Shown here: piece by piece, positions 44,423-52,833 of the stretch
How positions within the stretch are numbered: position 1 is the first letter of the stretch
Layout of the letters: each line of letters begins with the position of its first letter
Assembly: GCF_029623955.1 (NCBI RefSeq)
Contig: NZ_JARSBP010000008.1
Coordinates: 186,001 to 250,000 of the forward strand
Length of the DNA: 64,000 nucleotides
Origin: Mycobacterium sp. 236(2023)
GTDB lineage: Bacteria > Actinomycetota > Actinomycetes > Mycobacteriales > Mycobacteriaceae
Direction of reading: 5' to 3'
Made by a program: the position numbers and the translations under genes
Notes under the pieces: model-generated
What the model was told of the DNA's origin: nothing
Database searches by the model: none
What the model saw: the letters and a program-made list of their open reading frames with translations, nothing else

Positions 44423-46585
44423 TTGACCCAGATCGCCAGCTCATCGGACACCGGCATCGTGCTGGAGTTGTGGCCGGGCAAGGCCTACCCCCTGGGGGCC
44501 ACTTACGACGGCTCCGGAACGAACTTCGCGCTGTTCAGCGAGGCCGCGGAGAAGGTCGAGCTGTGCCTGTTCGACGCCGACGGCGAACAGACCGCGTGCA
44601 TCACTCTGCCCGAGGTGGACGGCTTCGTGTGGCACGGCTTCATCCCGAACATCGAGCCCGGGCAGCGGTACGGCTACCGCGTGCACGGACCGTACGACCC
44701 GGCGGCGGGCTCACGCTGCAACCCGAACAAGCTGCTGCTGGACCCGTACTCGAAGGCCATCGACGGCAAGTTCGACTGGAACCAGTCGCTGTTCTCGTAC
44801 AACTTCGGTGACCCCGACAGTCGCAACGACGACGACTCGGCGGCGAGCATGCCGAAGTCGGTCGTCATCAACCCGTACTTCGACTGGGGTGTGGACCGCC
44901 CGCCGCAGCACGAATACGCCGACACCGTCATCTACGAATCGCACGTCAAGGGCCTCACGCAGACGCACCCCGACATCCCCGAGCAGATCCGGGGAACCTA
45001 TGCAGCCGTCGCGCACCCGGCGATCATCGACCACCTCAAGAGCCTGGGTGTCAACGCGATCGAGCTGATGCCCGTGCACCACTTCGCCAACGACTCGACG
45101 CTGATCGACAAGGGTCTGTCGAACTACTGGGGCTACAACACCATCGGCTTCTTCGCCCCCGACGCGAAGTACAGCTCGAATCCGAATCCGGGCGGGCAGG
45201 TGCAGGAGTTCAAGGCGATGGTGCGTGCGCTGCACGAGGCCGGCATCGAGGTCATCCTCGACGTCGTCTACAACCACACCGCCGAGGGCAACCACATGGG
45301 CCCGACGCTGTCGATGCGTGGCATCGACAACGCCGCGTACTACCACCTTGTCGACGACGACAAGCGCTACTACATGGACTACACGGGGACCGGCAACAGC
45401 CTCAACGTGAGCCATCCGCACACATTGCAGCTGCTCATGGACTCCTTGCGGTACTGGGTGACCGAGATGCACGTCGACGGGTTCCGGTTCGACCTGGCCT
45501 CGACGCTGGCCCGCGAGTTCTACGAGGTGGACCGGCTGGCCACGTTCTTCGAACTCGTGCAGCAGGACCCGACAGTCAGCCAGGTCAAGCTCATCGCCGA
45601 GCCGTGGGATGTCGGGCCGGGCGGCTATCAGGTGGGCAATTTCCCGCCGCAGTGGACGGAGTGGAACGGCAAGTACCGCGACACCGTGCGCGACTTCTGG
45701 CGCGGCGAACCGGCCACGCTCGACGAGTTCGCCTACCGCCTCACCGGGTCGGCCGACCTGTACGAGCACACGGCGCGGCGCCCGGTGGCGTCGATCAACT
45801 TCGTCATCGCGCACGACGGGTTCACACTGCGCGACCTGGTGTCCTACAACGAGAAGCACAACGAGGACAACGGCGAGGACAACAACGACGGCGAGAGCCA
45901 CAACCGGTCGTGGAACTGCGGCGCCGAAGGCCCCACCGACGATCCGGAGATTCTCGAGCTGCGTTCCCGGCAGGAACGCAACTTCATGACCACGCTGCTG
46001 CTGTCCCAGGGCGTGCCGATGATCTGTCACGGCGACGAACTGGGCCGCACCCAGGGTGGCAACAACAACGGCTACTGCCAGGACAACGAGATCACCTGGA
46101 TCGACTGGTCCAACGTGGACGAAGGCCTGCTGGAGTTCACCCGATCGGTGTCGAAGTTGCGCGCCGACCACCCGGTGTTCCGGCGTAGGCGGTTCTTCAG
46201 CGGGAAGCCGCTCGGACGCCGCGGTCAGGCCGGCCTGCCCGACATCTCCTGGTTCACCCCCGAGGGTGCAGAGATGACGGGCGAGGACTGGGGCTCCGGT
46301 TTCGCGAAATCGGTGGCGGTCTACCTCAACGGCCACGGCATCCCGGATATGGACTCCCGAGGTCAGCGGGTGGTCGACGATTCGTTCGTCCTGTGCTTCA
46401 ACGCCCACTACGAACCGATCGACTTCACGCTTCCGCCGAAGGAGTTCGGCAGCGCATGGCAGCCGGTGATCTACACGGTCGACGGTGCGGTCATCGAGGG
46501 GTCGCGGCCCCTGCCTGCGGAAGCCAAACTTTCGGTGGAGGCCCGCGCGGTGATGGTGCTGCGCGCCGCGGCATCAAACACGTGA
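44423..46585 (+). CDS. glgX: Glycogen debranching enzyme (GlgX/TreX)
   Basis: 720 aa from TTG 44423, with GAGGAGAG 6-13 nt upstream. GH13 enzyme that cuts alpha-1,6 branches of glycogen. N-terminal CBM48 (YPLGATYDGSGTNFALFSEA), then catalytic regions EVILDVVYNHTAEG, DGFRFDLAS (nucleophile Asp), VKLIAEPWDVGPGGYQVG (acid/base Glu) and FVIAHDGFTLRDL (third Asp). The sequence is close to M. tuberculosis TreX (Rv1564c), yet it is not beside treY/treZ, so it may be a second copy. A -10-like TAGCGT lies at 44382-44387. Confidence 0.93.
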   Translation: MTQIASSSDTGIVLELWPGKAYPLGATYDGSGTNFALFSEAAEKVELCLFDADGEQTACITLPEVDGFVWHGFIPNIEPGQRYGYRVHGPYDPAAGSRCNPNKLLLDPYSKAIDGKFDWNQSLFSYNFGDPDSRNDDDSAASMPKSVVINPYFDWGVDRPPQHEYADTVIYESHVKGLTQTHPDIPEQIRGTYAAVAHPAIIDHLKSLGVNAIELMPVHHFANDSTLIDKGLSNYWGYNTIGFFAPDAKYSSNPNPGGQVQEFKAMVRALHEAGIEVILDVVYNHTAEGNHMGPTLSMRGIDNAAYYHLVDDDKRYYMDYTGTGNSLNVSHPHTLQLLMDSLRYWVTEMHVDGFRFDLASTLAREFYEVDRLATFFELVQQDPTVSQVKLIAEPWDVGPGGYQVGNFPPQWTEWNGKYRDTVRDFWRGEPATLDEFAYRLTGSADLYEHTARRPVASINFVIAHDGFTLRDLVSYNEKHNEDNGEDNNDGESHNRSWNCGAEGPTDDPEILELRSRQERNFMTTLLLSQGVPMICHGDELGRTQGGNNNGYCQDNEITWIDWSNVDEGLLEFTRSVSKLRADHPVFRRRRFFSGKPLGRRGQAGLPDISWFTPEGAEMTGEDWGSGFAKSVAVYLNGHGIPDMDSRGQRVVDDSFVLCFNAHYEPIDFTLPPKEFGSAWQPVIYTVDGAVIEGSRPLPAEAKLSVEARAVMVLRAAASNT

Positions 46586-46648
46586 CTGAAAACTGTTGTG
46601 CGACACCACGCTTAGCTGCTCAGTTAACCCGGATTTTACGGGCGCCTG

Positions 46649-46657
46649 TGTTAGCTT
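46649..46657 (+). promoter_or_regulatory. Extended -10 promoter of the marR-ABC operon
   Basis: TGT-TAGCTT matches the extended -10 pattern TGN-TANNNT. The predicted start point (~46664) falls 6 nt ahead of the structured leader at 46670. No good -35 is seen, as is usual for extended -10 promoters. Confidence 0.45.
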
Positions 46658-46669
46658 GAACCTGCTGCC

Positions 46670-46749
46670 GCAACCGTGGCCGCACCGGCCGGGCGGGCCG
46701 GGTGTAGGAGCCGAAGAGCGGCGGCGACCTACCGAGTGGCCACGGTTGC
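46670..46749 (+). ncRNA. Predicted three-way-junction leader RNA
   Basis: Closing stem P1: 46670-46683 with 46736-46749, 14 pairs with one G-U. P2: 46685-46690 with 46696-46701 (CCGGCC/GGCCGG), 5-nt loop. P3: GTAGG (46704-46708) with CCTAC (46728-46732), a 1x5 internal loop, then GCCG (46710-46713) with CGGC (46719-46722) closed by AAGAG. Nearly every base in 80 nt is accounted for. The leader precedes a MarR gene by 52 nt. I do not recognise a known riboswitch class. The fold is seen in the sequence; the regulatory role is inference. Confidence 0.5.
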
Positions 46750-46775
46750 CAGCTCATGGGTCGCCGACAAACAAC

Positions 46776-46788
46776 CTCTGTTACAGAG
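46776..46788. promoter_or_regulatory. Palindrome before marR, candidate autoregulatory operator
   Basis: CTCTGT-T-ACAGAG, perfect 6-bp arms, ending 13 bp before the GTG at 46802. Position fits autorepression by the MarR protein encoded next, although it lies downstream of the proposed promoter. Confidence 0.45.
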
Positions 46789-46801
46789 TTATTGTGGGGT
46801 G

Positions 46802-47251
46802 GTGGACACCTCCACCGATCTCGCCGGCCGGCTCTTCAGCGTCGTCGGCCGATTCCGTCGGCAGATGCGCCGCACCACACGGCCGGGTTTCGACGGCACG
46901 GGCCTCACGCAATCCCAGGTGGAGCTGTTGCGCCTCGTCGGCAGGCAGCCCGGCATCTCGGTGCGCGAGGCCGCGACGGAGCTCGCGCTGGTGCCCAACA
47001 CCGCCTCGACACTGGTCTCGAAACTCGTCGGCGACGGATTCCTGGTCCGCACCGTCGACCCCGACGACCGCAGGGTCGGCCGGCTGCACCTGACCGAACC
47101 CGCCCAGCAGATCGCCGACGAGTCCCGGGCGGCACGCCGCGAAGCCCTGGCCGCCGTACTCGACGAACTCGACGCCCGCGATCGCGACGATCTCGCCCGC
47201 GGATTGGAGGTCCTGGCCCGCATGACCCGGATGTTGCAGGAGGCGCCGTGA
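46802..47251 (+). CDS. MarR-family regulator of a drug-type ABC exporter
   Basis: 149 aa from GTG 46802 (GTG 46799 also possible). The winged helix is visible as GLTQSQVELLRLVGRQPGIS, VREAATELALVPNTASTLVS and the wing VRTVDPDDRRVGRLHLTE. MarR proteins usually repress adjacent export genes and are relieved by phenolic or drug ligands. Its stop overlaps the ABC ATPase start by 4 bp. The leader contains a structured RNA and a palindrome. Confidence 0.87.
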   Translation: MDTSTDLAGRLFSVVGRFRRQMRRTTRPGFDGTGLTQSQVELLRLVGRQPGISVREAATELALVPNTASTLVSKLVGDGFLVRTVDPDDRRVGRLHLTEPAQQIADESRAARREALAAVLDELDARDRDDLARGLEVLARMTRMLQEAP

Positions 47252-48093
47252 CTCAGTCCCCCGACACGAGCCTGGCCATCGACTGCCAGAACCTGACCCA
47301 CCGCTACGGCGACTTCACCGCCGTCGACGATCTGACCCTGCAGGTGCACTCCGGCGAGACCGTCGGACTGCTCGGCCCCAACGGGGCGGGTAAGACGACG
47401 GTCGTGCGTGTGCTCACCACGCTGACGCCCGTCCAGGACGGCCGGGTGTCGATCTTCGGGATGGACTCCAAACGCCGCACCATGGATATCCGGCACAACA
47501 TTGGCTATGTGCCTCAACAACTTTCGATCGAGTCCGCGTTGACGGGCCGCCAGAACGTCGAGCTGTTCGCCAGGCTGTACGACGTGCCACGCACTGCCCG
47601 GCGGGCCCGTGTCGACGACGCACTGGACGCGATGCAACTACTCGAAGTCGCCGACGAACCCGCGAGCACCTACTCCGGTGGCATGGTGCGCCGCCTCGAG
47701 CTCGCTCAGGCGCTGGTGAACCAGCCGTCGCTGCTGATCCTCGACGAGCCCACCGTCGGGCTCGATCCGATCGCGCGCGAGAGCGTGTGGACGCAGGTGC
47801 GCAGCATGCAGGACGAGTTCGGGATGACAGTGCTGCTCACCACGCACTACATGGAGGAGGCCGACGTGCTGTGCGACCGCGTCGCGCTGATGGACCACGG
47901 CCGGCTGCAGGTCGTCGGCACGCCCACCGACCTCAAACGCCAGATCACTGTTGACCAACAGCGCGAAGACGGCCACGACGCCACGCTCGAAGACGTGTTC
48001 CGCCATTACGCCGGTGCCGATCTCACCGGGGAGACCCGGGAGAACCTGCGTGCCGTGCGGGCGAGCAGACGGACGGCACGCCGTGTCAGTTGA
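47248..48093 (+). CDS. ABC transporter ATPase (DrrA-like)
   Basis: 281 aa from GTG 47248. Walker A GLLGPNGAGKTTVV, Q-loop NIGYVPQQLSIE, signature YSGGMVRRLELAQAL, Walker B LLILDEPTVGLDP and switch His LLTTHYMEEAD. The subgroup is that of daunorubicin-type exporters. A C-terminal extension (ATLEDVFRHYAG) is normal for DrrA. It is coupled to marR and to the permease gene, whose start lies 11 bp inside this gene. Confidence 0.93.
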   Translation: MTQSPDTSLAIDCQNLTHRYGDFTAVDDLTLQVHSGETVGLLGPNGAGKTTVVRVLTTLTPVQDGRVSIFGMDSKRRTMDIRHNIGYVPQQLSIESALTGRQNVELFARLYDVPRTARRARVDDALDAMQLLEVADEPASTYSGGMVRRLELAQALVNQPSLLILDEPTVGLDPIARESVWTQVRSMQDEFGMTVLLTTHYMEEADVLCDRVALMDHGRLQVVGTPTDLKRQITVDQQREDGHDATLEDVFRHYAGADLTGETRENLRAVRASRRTARRVS

Positions 48094-48904
48094 ACCCAGA
48101 ACAGAGGCCGAGCTCGTCTACGCCCCGCGGGGATTGCGAAGGATCCGCGGGACGGCCGTACGCATCGGGGCCTTCGCGCTCGTGGAGATGCAGAAGCTGC
48201 GCCGCGACCGCACCGAGTTGCTCACCCGGATGGTGCAGCCCGCGCTGTGGCTGCTGATCTTCGGGCAGACGTTCTCGCAACTGCGCGTCATCGACACCGG
48301 CGAGGTCCCGTATCTGGCTTTTCTGGCGCCCGGCATCATCGCCCAGTCCGCGCTGTTCATCTCGATCTTCTATGGAATCCAGATCGTCTGGGATCGCGAC
48401 GCAGGCATCCTGGCCAAGCTGATGGTCACCCCCGCGCCCGCGTCGGCGATCGTGACCGGCAAGGCATTCGCCGCCGGCGTCCGTTCGGTCGTGCAGGTGA
48501 TCGGCGTGGTCGCGCTCGCGTTCGTGCTCGGAGTGCACCTGACCGCGAACCCGCTGAAGATCCTCGGCGCGATGGGCGTCGTCGTCCTCGGCTCGGCCTT
48601 CTTCGCCTGTTTGTCGATGGCGCTGGCCGGGCTCGTCCGCAACCGCGACCGGCTGATGGGTATCGGTCAGGCCATCACGATGCCGCTGTTCTTCGCGTCC
48701 AATGCGCTCTATCCCGTGGACGTGATGCCGCAATGGCTGCGCTGGCTGTCGGCGGTGAACCCGCTGTCCTATGAGGTCAACGCGCTCCGCGGGTTGTTGA
48801 TCGGCACCCCGGCGAACGGGCTCCTCGACGTCGCCGTGCTGGTGGTCGCCGCAGTGCTCGGCATCGCGGTGGCGTCGGCGCTGCTTCGCGGTATGGTTCG
48901 CTAG
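48083..48904 (+). CDS. ABC-2 type permease (DrrB-like)
   Basis: 273 aa from GTG 48083. Six membrane helices with the ABC-2 signature around VNPLSYEVNALRGLLIG near the C-terminus. FFACLSMALAGLVRNRDRLMG and FFASNALYPVDVMPQWLRW are typical of DrrB-type exporters. Pairs with the ATPase upstream to export a drug, lipid or polyketide. It ends 12 bp from the convergent mak gene. Confidence 0.9.
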   Translation: MSVEPRTEAELVYAPRGLRRIRGTAVRIGAFALVEMQKLRRDRTELLTRMVQPALWLLIFGQTFSQLRVIDTGEVPYLAFLAPGIIAQSALFISIFYGIQIVWDRDAGILAKLMVTPAPASAIVTGKAFAAGVRSVVQVIGVVALAFVLGVHLTANPLKILGAMGVVVLGSAFFACLSMALAGLVRNRDRLMGIGQAITMPLFFASNALYPVDVMPQWLRWLSAVNPLSYEVNALRGLLIGTPANGLLDVAVLVVAAVLGIAVASALLRGMVR

Positions 48905-48916
48905 GCCGCTGGTTCG

Positions 48917-50206
48917 CTAAACAGCCAGGATGCGCTGGATCGACCGCATCGGGATGGGCAGCCACGACGGCCGGAACCTCGCCTCGTACGCAGCTTCGTA
49001 GACGGCCTTGTCCAGTTCGTAGGCGGCCAGCACGTCCGCGGAGTGCCGCGGGTCGGCACCGGCGACCGCCGCGTAGCCGTCGCAGAACGCGGCGCAGTTG
49101 CGGTCTACCCATGTCTGCGCCTGCTGCGCGTGCGCCGGATCGGGGTCCTGGTAGGCGGCGTACTCGTAGGACCGCAGCACCCCCGCAACGTCGCGCAACG
49201 GTGAATCCGGCCGGCGTCGCTCGTCGAGAGGCTGGCCGGGTTCGCCCTCGAAGTCGATGAGCAGCCAGTTCTCGGGTGTGCGCAGCACCTGCCCGAGGTG
49301 CAGATCGCCGTGCACGCGGTGCACACCGATCGTGGTGCCCGCGAGCCGCCGGTACCGCTCCTCCACCAGCGCGGCGTGCCCTTCGAGCACCGGCGCGGCC
49401 TGCACCGCCGCCGCCAGCCGCTCGAGCGCCGTGTCGACGGGGAACTGCGCCTCGGAGGCGCCCAGGCTGTCGGCCAGCGTGGCGTGCACCGACGCCACCG
49501 CCTCGCCGAGCCGGTAGGACTCGCCGGCGAAATCGCTGCCCACCTGGTTGGCGTACAGGTCGCGGGTGCTTGCGGTCGCCATGTCCCAGCCCTCGGCGCT
49601 GTTGGCGGCGAATGCGGTGACCATGCCGAGCGCGCAAGGCTCGGAACCTGCCCCCTCCCAAGAGGTTTCGTAGGAGCCGAGCAGGCTGGCGACATGCGGG
49701 TTGCCCGCCCGGGCGAGCACCCGGTTCAGCTCGATGTCGGGGTTGATGCCGGGAGTGACCCGGCGAAAGACCTTGAACATCGCGTCTTTTCCGAAGATCA
49801 CGCTGGTGTTGCTCTGCTCGGCGCCGGATACCTTCGGTGGCGCGTTCACCGGGAGGGTGACACCCGGCTCCTTGCTGAACGTCAATCCGGCCACCGTCTC
49901 CGACGTGTCCATCAGAGCGATCAGGCGTTGGGCTGCCTGCGGATTGAAGAGCGCGTCGTACGCCACCCGCCCGCCGTCGGCGCCGATCACCGCAGCCTCG
50001 GGATAGCCGTCGACCGGCCCGTCCTCCCAGAGGACGAGAACCTGGTACCGCTCGGTGAATCCGTCGGTGTAGGTGACGTCGAGCAGGACGTGCTCGAGAT
50101 CGTCACCCAGAGGTGTCACCCCGACCGGCTCGGCCGACGCGAGTTGACGGTTCCGGCCGGCGTACCAGCGCCGGTGCAGGATCCAATCGCCGAATGCCAG
50201 CGTCAT
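48917..50206 (-). CDS. mak: Maltokinase (maltose 1-kinase)
   Basis: 429 aa, slightly shorter than M. tuberculosis Mak (455). It phosphorylates maltose to maltose 1-phosphate, the donor for GlgE alpha-glucan synthesis. The N-terminus keeps LHRRWYAGRNRQLASAE. The kinase core has the catalytic loop VHRVHGDLHLGQVLRT and the metal-binding LLIDFEGEPGQPLDERR. INPDIELNRVLARAGNPHVA and GDFAGESYRLGEAVASVHAT match M. tuberculosis Mak. treS, the usual partner, is not adjacent; glgX lies 2.3 kb away. Confidence 0.9.
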   Translation of the reverse strand: MTLAFGDWILHRRWYAGRNRQLASAEPVGVTPLGDDLEHVLLDVTYTDGFTERYQVLVLWEDGPVDGYPEAAVIGADGGRVAYDALFNPQAAQRLIALMDTSETVAGLTFSKEPGVTLPVNAPPKVSGAEQSNTSVIFGKDAMFKVFRRVTPGINPDIELNRVLARAGNPHVASLLGSYETSWEGAGSEPCALGMVTAFAANSAEGWDMATASTRDLYANQVGSDFAGESYRLGEAVASVHATLADSLGASEAQFPVDTALERLAAAVQAAPVLEGHAALVEERYRRLAGTTIGVHRVHGDLHLGQVLRTPENWLLIDFEGEPGQPLDERRRPDSPLRDVAGVLRSYEYAAYQDPDPAHAQQAQTWVDRNCAAFCDGYAAVAGADPRHSADVLAAYELDKAVYEAAYEARFRPSWLPIPMRSIQRILAV

Positions 50207-50260
50207 GCTGTGGAACCTACCCAGGTGGGCCGGAAAACAATCAGGGTGCGATCGCGCGGA

Positions 50261-51331
50261 TCACGGTAGGAAGCGCTCGGCGCCCGCCGTCCGGACGAAG
50301 CGCGCGCTGTTGGCTTGCCGGTATCCGATCATCCCGCCGCTGAACGTGAGGAACAGCAGGCCTGCCACTCCGGGCAGCGCCACCGCGGCGATCTCGGCCA
50401 CCGTCGGGCTCGTCATACCGCGCGAATAGGCGCCGGCGCGCGGCGACTGGCCGCCGGCCGCGGTGGCGGGCAGCGGCGCGGTTGCTCCAGGTGTCGGCGG
50501 GACCGAGCCGCGGATGGTGGGGGTCCGCACCCCAGCGGCGCCGGGCGCGGTGACGCCCGGAGCGGGTGCGACGCCCGCTGGAGTGGTCGGGACCTTGGTT
50601 GGGCGGCCTGCGATCGTGCTCGACCTCGGCACGGTCACCAACGGGGCGCGGAACACGACCGGCTCCGCGATCGGCGAGCCGCCGCCACCACCGCCCCCTG
50701 CGCCCGGGACGCCGCCGGTCACGGTGCCCGTACCGGCGTCGGCGACAGGCACTTCCTCCTGCGTCCGGAACTGCGGGCCGGGCGCCGGCGCGGGTGCGGG
50801 AACGACGCCGAGCGCCCTGATGAACTCTCCGAGCGTCGGCACGGGTATCACCAGGGTGGTGTAGAAGCTGGACACCGTGGGCCAGCTGCCTGCCGGGATC
50901 TCCCCGGCGGCCGGCAAACGGAGCCACGGAAGCTTGATCGAGTTGGAGTAGACCGGGGCTGGCGCCGGGGGCGGTGCGGGCGCAGGCTCCTGCACATCGC
51001 GGCCGCCGGTATCGCCACCGCGGGCCGGCTCGGGCTCGGGTTCGCTGCTGCGCACGACCTCTTCGGGCGGATCCTCGGCAGGCAACCTGTCGGGCTCCGG
51101 CGTTTCCTCGGGCGCTTCGGGTTCGTCGGGTTCGTTCGGAACGGCCTCGCCGGACCCGGACTCGTCCGACCCGTCTCCGGTGTCGCCGCCGGGATCCGGC
51201 GAATCCTGGCTGGTGCTGTCGGGGTCCCCCGGGTCTGCGAAGACGGGTGTCGCGGCAGGACCGCCACCGAACATCAACGTCACTATCAGCGCGCCAGCAA
51301 CTGCGCAGGAACGCAGCGCAGGCCTGACCAT
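50261..51331 (-). CDS. Pro/Gly-rich secreted protein with C-terminal membrane anchor
   Basis: 356 aa from ATG 51331. A signal peptide (SCAVAGALIVTLMFGGGPAA) ends near VFA-DPG. It is followed by ~80 residues rich in Asp, Glu, Pro and Ser, a short ordered core (SNSIKLPWLRLPAAGEIPAG, PVPTLGEFIRALGVV), then ~130 residues of Pro, Gly, Ala and Thr. A C-terminal helix (ALPGVAGLLFLTFSGGMIGY) is followed by basic residues, so the protein is probably held in the membrane and spans the cell wall. Function unknown. Confidence 0.65.
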   Translation of the reverse strand: MVRPALRSCAVAGALIVTLMFGGGPAATPVFADPGDPDSTSQDSPDPGGDTGDGSDESGSGEAVPNEPDEPEAPEETPEPDRLPAEDPPEEVVRSSEPEPEPARGGDTGGRDVQEPAPAPPPAPAPVYSNSIKLPWLRLPAAGEIPAGSWPTVSSFYTTLVIPVPTLGEFIRALGVVPAPAPAPGPQFRTQEEVPVADAGTGTVTGGVPGAGGGGGGGSPIAEPVVFRAPLVTVPRSSTIAGRPTKVPTTPAGVAPAPGVTAPGAAGVRTPTIRGSVPPTPGATAPLPATAAGGQSPRAGAYSRGMTSPTVAEIAAVALPGVAGLLFLTFSGGMIGYRQANSARFVRTAGAERFLP

Positions 51332-51448
51332 GGTGCACCCGATTCGGGAAGTTCTCTTGCTGGACTGGGGATGAAGCCTCCGCAATTCTAGAACATCCGC
51401 ACAAACCGCAGACTGCGATCGCAACCTCGAACCGGATAGGGTGCCGAC

Positions 51449-52249
51449 GTGACTCGTGATCATGGCGACCCAGGTGACGCGCCCACCGTCCCGCCACCGC
51501 TGACCGAACCGGCAAACACCGTGCGTCCGTCGGCCGCCGAGGAGGCCCGCACGATCGCCGCGTCGACCAACAACGGCACGCTGGCAACGCTGACCGCCGA
51601 TGGTGACCCGTGGGCGTCGTTCGTCACGTACGGACTTCTCGGCGGCGCACCGGTGCTGTGCGTGTCCAATCTCGCCGAGCACGGCCGAAACCTCTCGGGG
51701 GATCCGCGGGCGAGCATCGCGATCGTCGCACCGGCCACCGAATCCGACCCGCTCGCCAATGCCAGGATCACCCTCGCCGGCCACGTCGAATCGCCCACCG
51801 GCGCCGAACGCGACGCCGCGCGGGAGGCTCATCTGGCAGCCGTCGCCGCGGCGAAGTACTACATCGACTACAGCGACTTCTCCCTCTGGGTCCTGCGGGT
51901 CACCCGGGTGCGCTGGGTGGGCGGTTACGGCCGCATGGACTCCACGAGCGGGGACGCGTACTCCGCGGCCGAACCCGACCCGGTGACACCGCGATCCGCG
52001 GGCGCGGTCACCCACCTCAACGACGATCACGCCGATTCGCTTGCCGCGATGGCCCGCACTCTCGGCGGATACCCCGACACGACCGCGGCCACCTGCACCG
52101 GCGCCGACCGCTACGGACTCGATCTGCGCCTGACCACCGACCGCGGTCTGGCCTACACCCGGATCGGCTACGCCAGCCCCATCGATTCGATCGACGAATT
52201 GCGTTCGGCGACGGTCGAGTTGGCACGTCGGGCGCGTGAAATAGGATGA
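51449..52249 (+). CDS. HugZ-like split-barrel protein with DUF2470 domain
   Basis: 266 aa. The first ~150 residues are a PPOX-type barrel (NNGTLATLTADGDPWASFV, GAPVLCVSNLAEHGRNL, DPRASIAIVAP, RVTRVRWVGGYGRMD). The C-terminal ~80 residues are a DUF2470 domain (AVTHLNDDHADSLAAMAR). The same two-domain order is found in HugZ-type heme oxygenases and related heme-binding proteins. Heme breakdown is possible but not shown by residues I can verify. pyrE follows with an ATGA overlap. Confidence 0.82.
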   Translation: MTRDHGDPGDAPTVPPPLTEPANTVRPSAAEEARTIAASTNNGTLATLTADGDPWASFVTYGLLGGAPVLCVSNLAEHGRNLSGDPRASIAIVAPATESDPLANARITLAGHVESPTGAERDAAREAHLAAVAAAKYYIDYSDFSLWVLRVTRVRWVGGYGRMDSTSGDAYSAAEPDPVTPRSAGAVTHLNDDHADSLAAMARTLGGYPDTTAATCTGADRYGLDLRLTTDRGLAYTRIGYASPIDSIDELRSATVELARRAREIG

Positions 52250-52827
52250 CGGGCGTGTCCGACGACCGCTCCCCGACCTGGCAAGCCGCATTCGACCTGA
52301 TCCGCACCCGGGGTCACGAACGCCGCGAAGAGCCGTTCAAGCTTGTCAGCGGTCAGCTCAGCCATGACTACATCGACGGCAAGTACGCCGTCGACACCGG
52401 GGAACGGCTGACCATCGTGTCGAAGGCCGTCGCCGATCTCGCCGCCGCCAACGGCATCGAGTTCGACGCCGTCGGCGGCCTGACGATGGGCGCCGACCCG
52501 CTGGCCCACGGCGTGGCAATGGTGACGGGCAAGGCCTGGTTCTCGGTGCGCAAGGAGCAGAAGAAGCGCGGACGCGAACAGTGGGTCGAGGGCACCCGAC
52601 TCGAAGCGGGCATGAAGGTGCTGCTCGTCGACGACGTGATCAGCACCGGCGGATCGACCGAGCTCGCGCTGGAACGGATTGCCCCGCTCGGCGTCGTCGT
52701 CACCGGCGTCATCCCGATGGTCGACCGCGGCGACATCGCCACCGGCCGCTTCGCCAAGCGCAACATACCGTTTCACGCGCTCGTGACGTACCGCGACCTC
52801 GGCATCGAGCCCGTCAAGGATGTCTGA
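52246..52827 (+). CDS. pyrE: Orotate phosphoribosyltransferase-like protein
   Basis: 193 aa. The PRPP-binding signature is MKVLLVDDVISTGGSTELAL; KLVSGQLSHDYIDGKYAVD and VGGLTMGADPLAHGVAM are characteristic of PyrE. The flexible loop WFSVRKEQKKRGREQWVEG carries the expected Lys and Arg residues. It would turn orotate plus PRPP into OMP in pyrimidine synthesis. M. tuberculosis has another pyrE elsewhere, so a second copy or a related phosphoribosyltransferase is possible. Coupled to the upstream HugZ-like gene. Confidence 0.85.
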   Translation: MTGVSDDRSPTWQAAFDLIRTRGHERREEPFKLVSGQLSHDYIDGKYAVDTGERLTIVSKAVADLAAANGIEFDAVGGLTMGADPLAHGVAMVTGKAWFSVRKEQKKRGREQWVEGTRLEAGMKVLLVDDVISTGGSTELALERIAPLGVVVTGVIPMVDRGDIATGRFAKRNIPFHALVTYRDLGIEPVKDV

Positions 52828-52833
52828 GGACGT

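Noticed and set aside
44711..46408. Open frame of ~565 codons on the minus strand
   Set aside because: Antisense shadow of glgX.
46670..46749. Simple rho-independent terminator of glgX
   Set aside because: The outer arms are 14 bp but enclose two further hairpins, no T-run follows, and a promoter motif lies just upstream.
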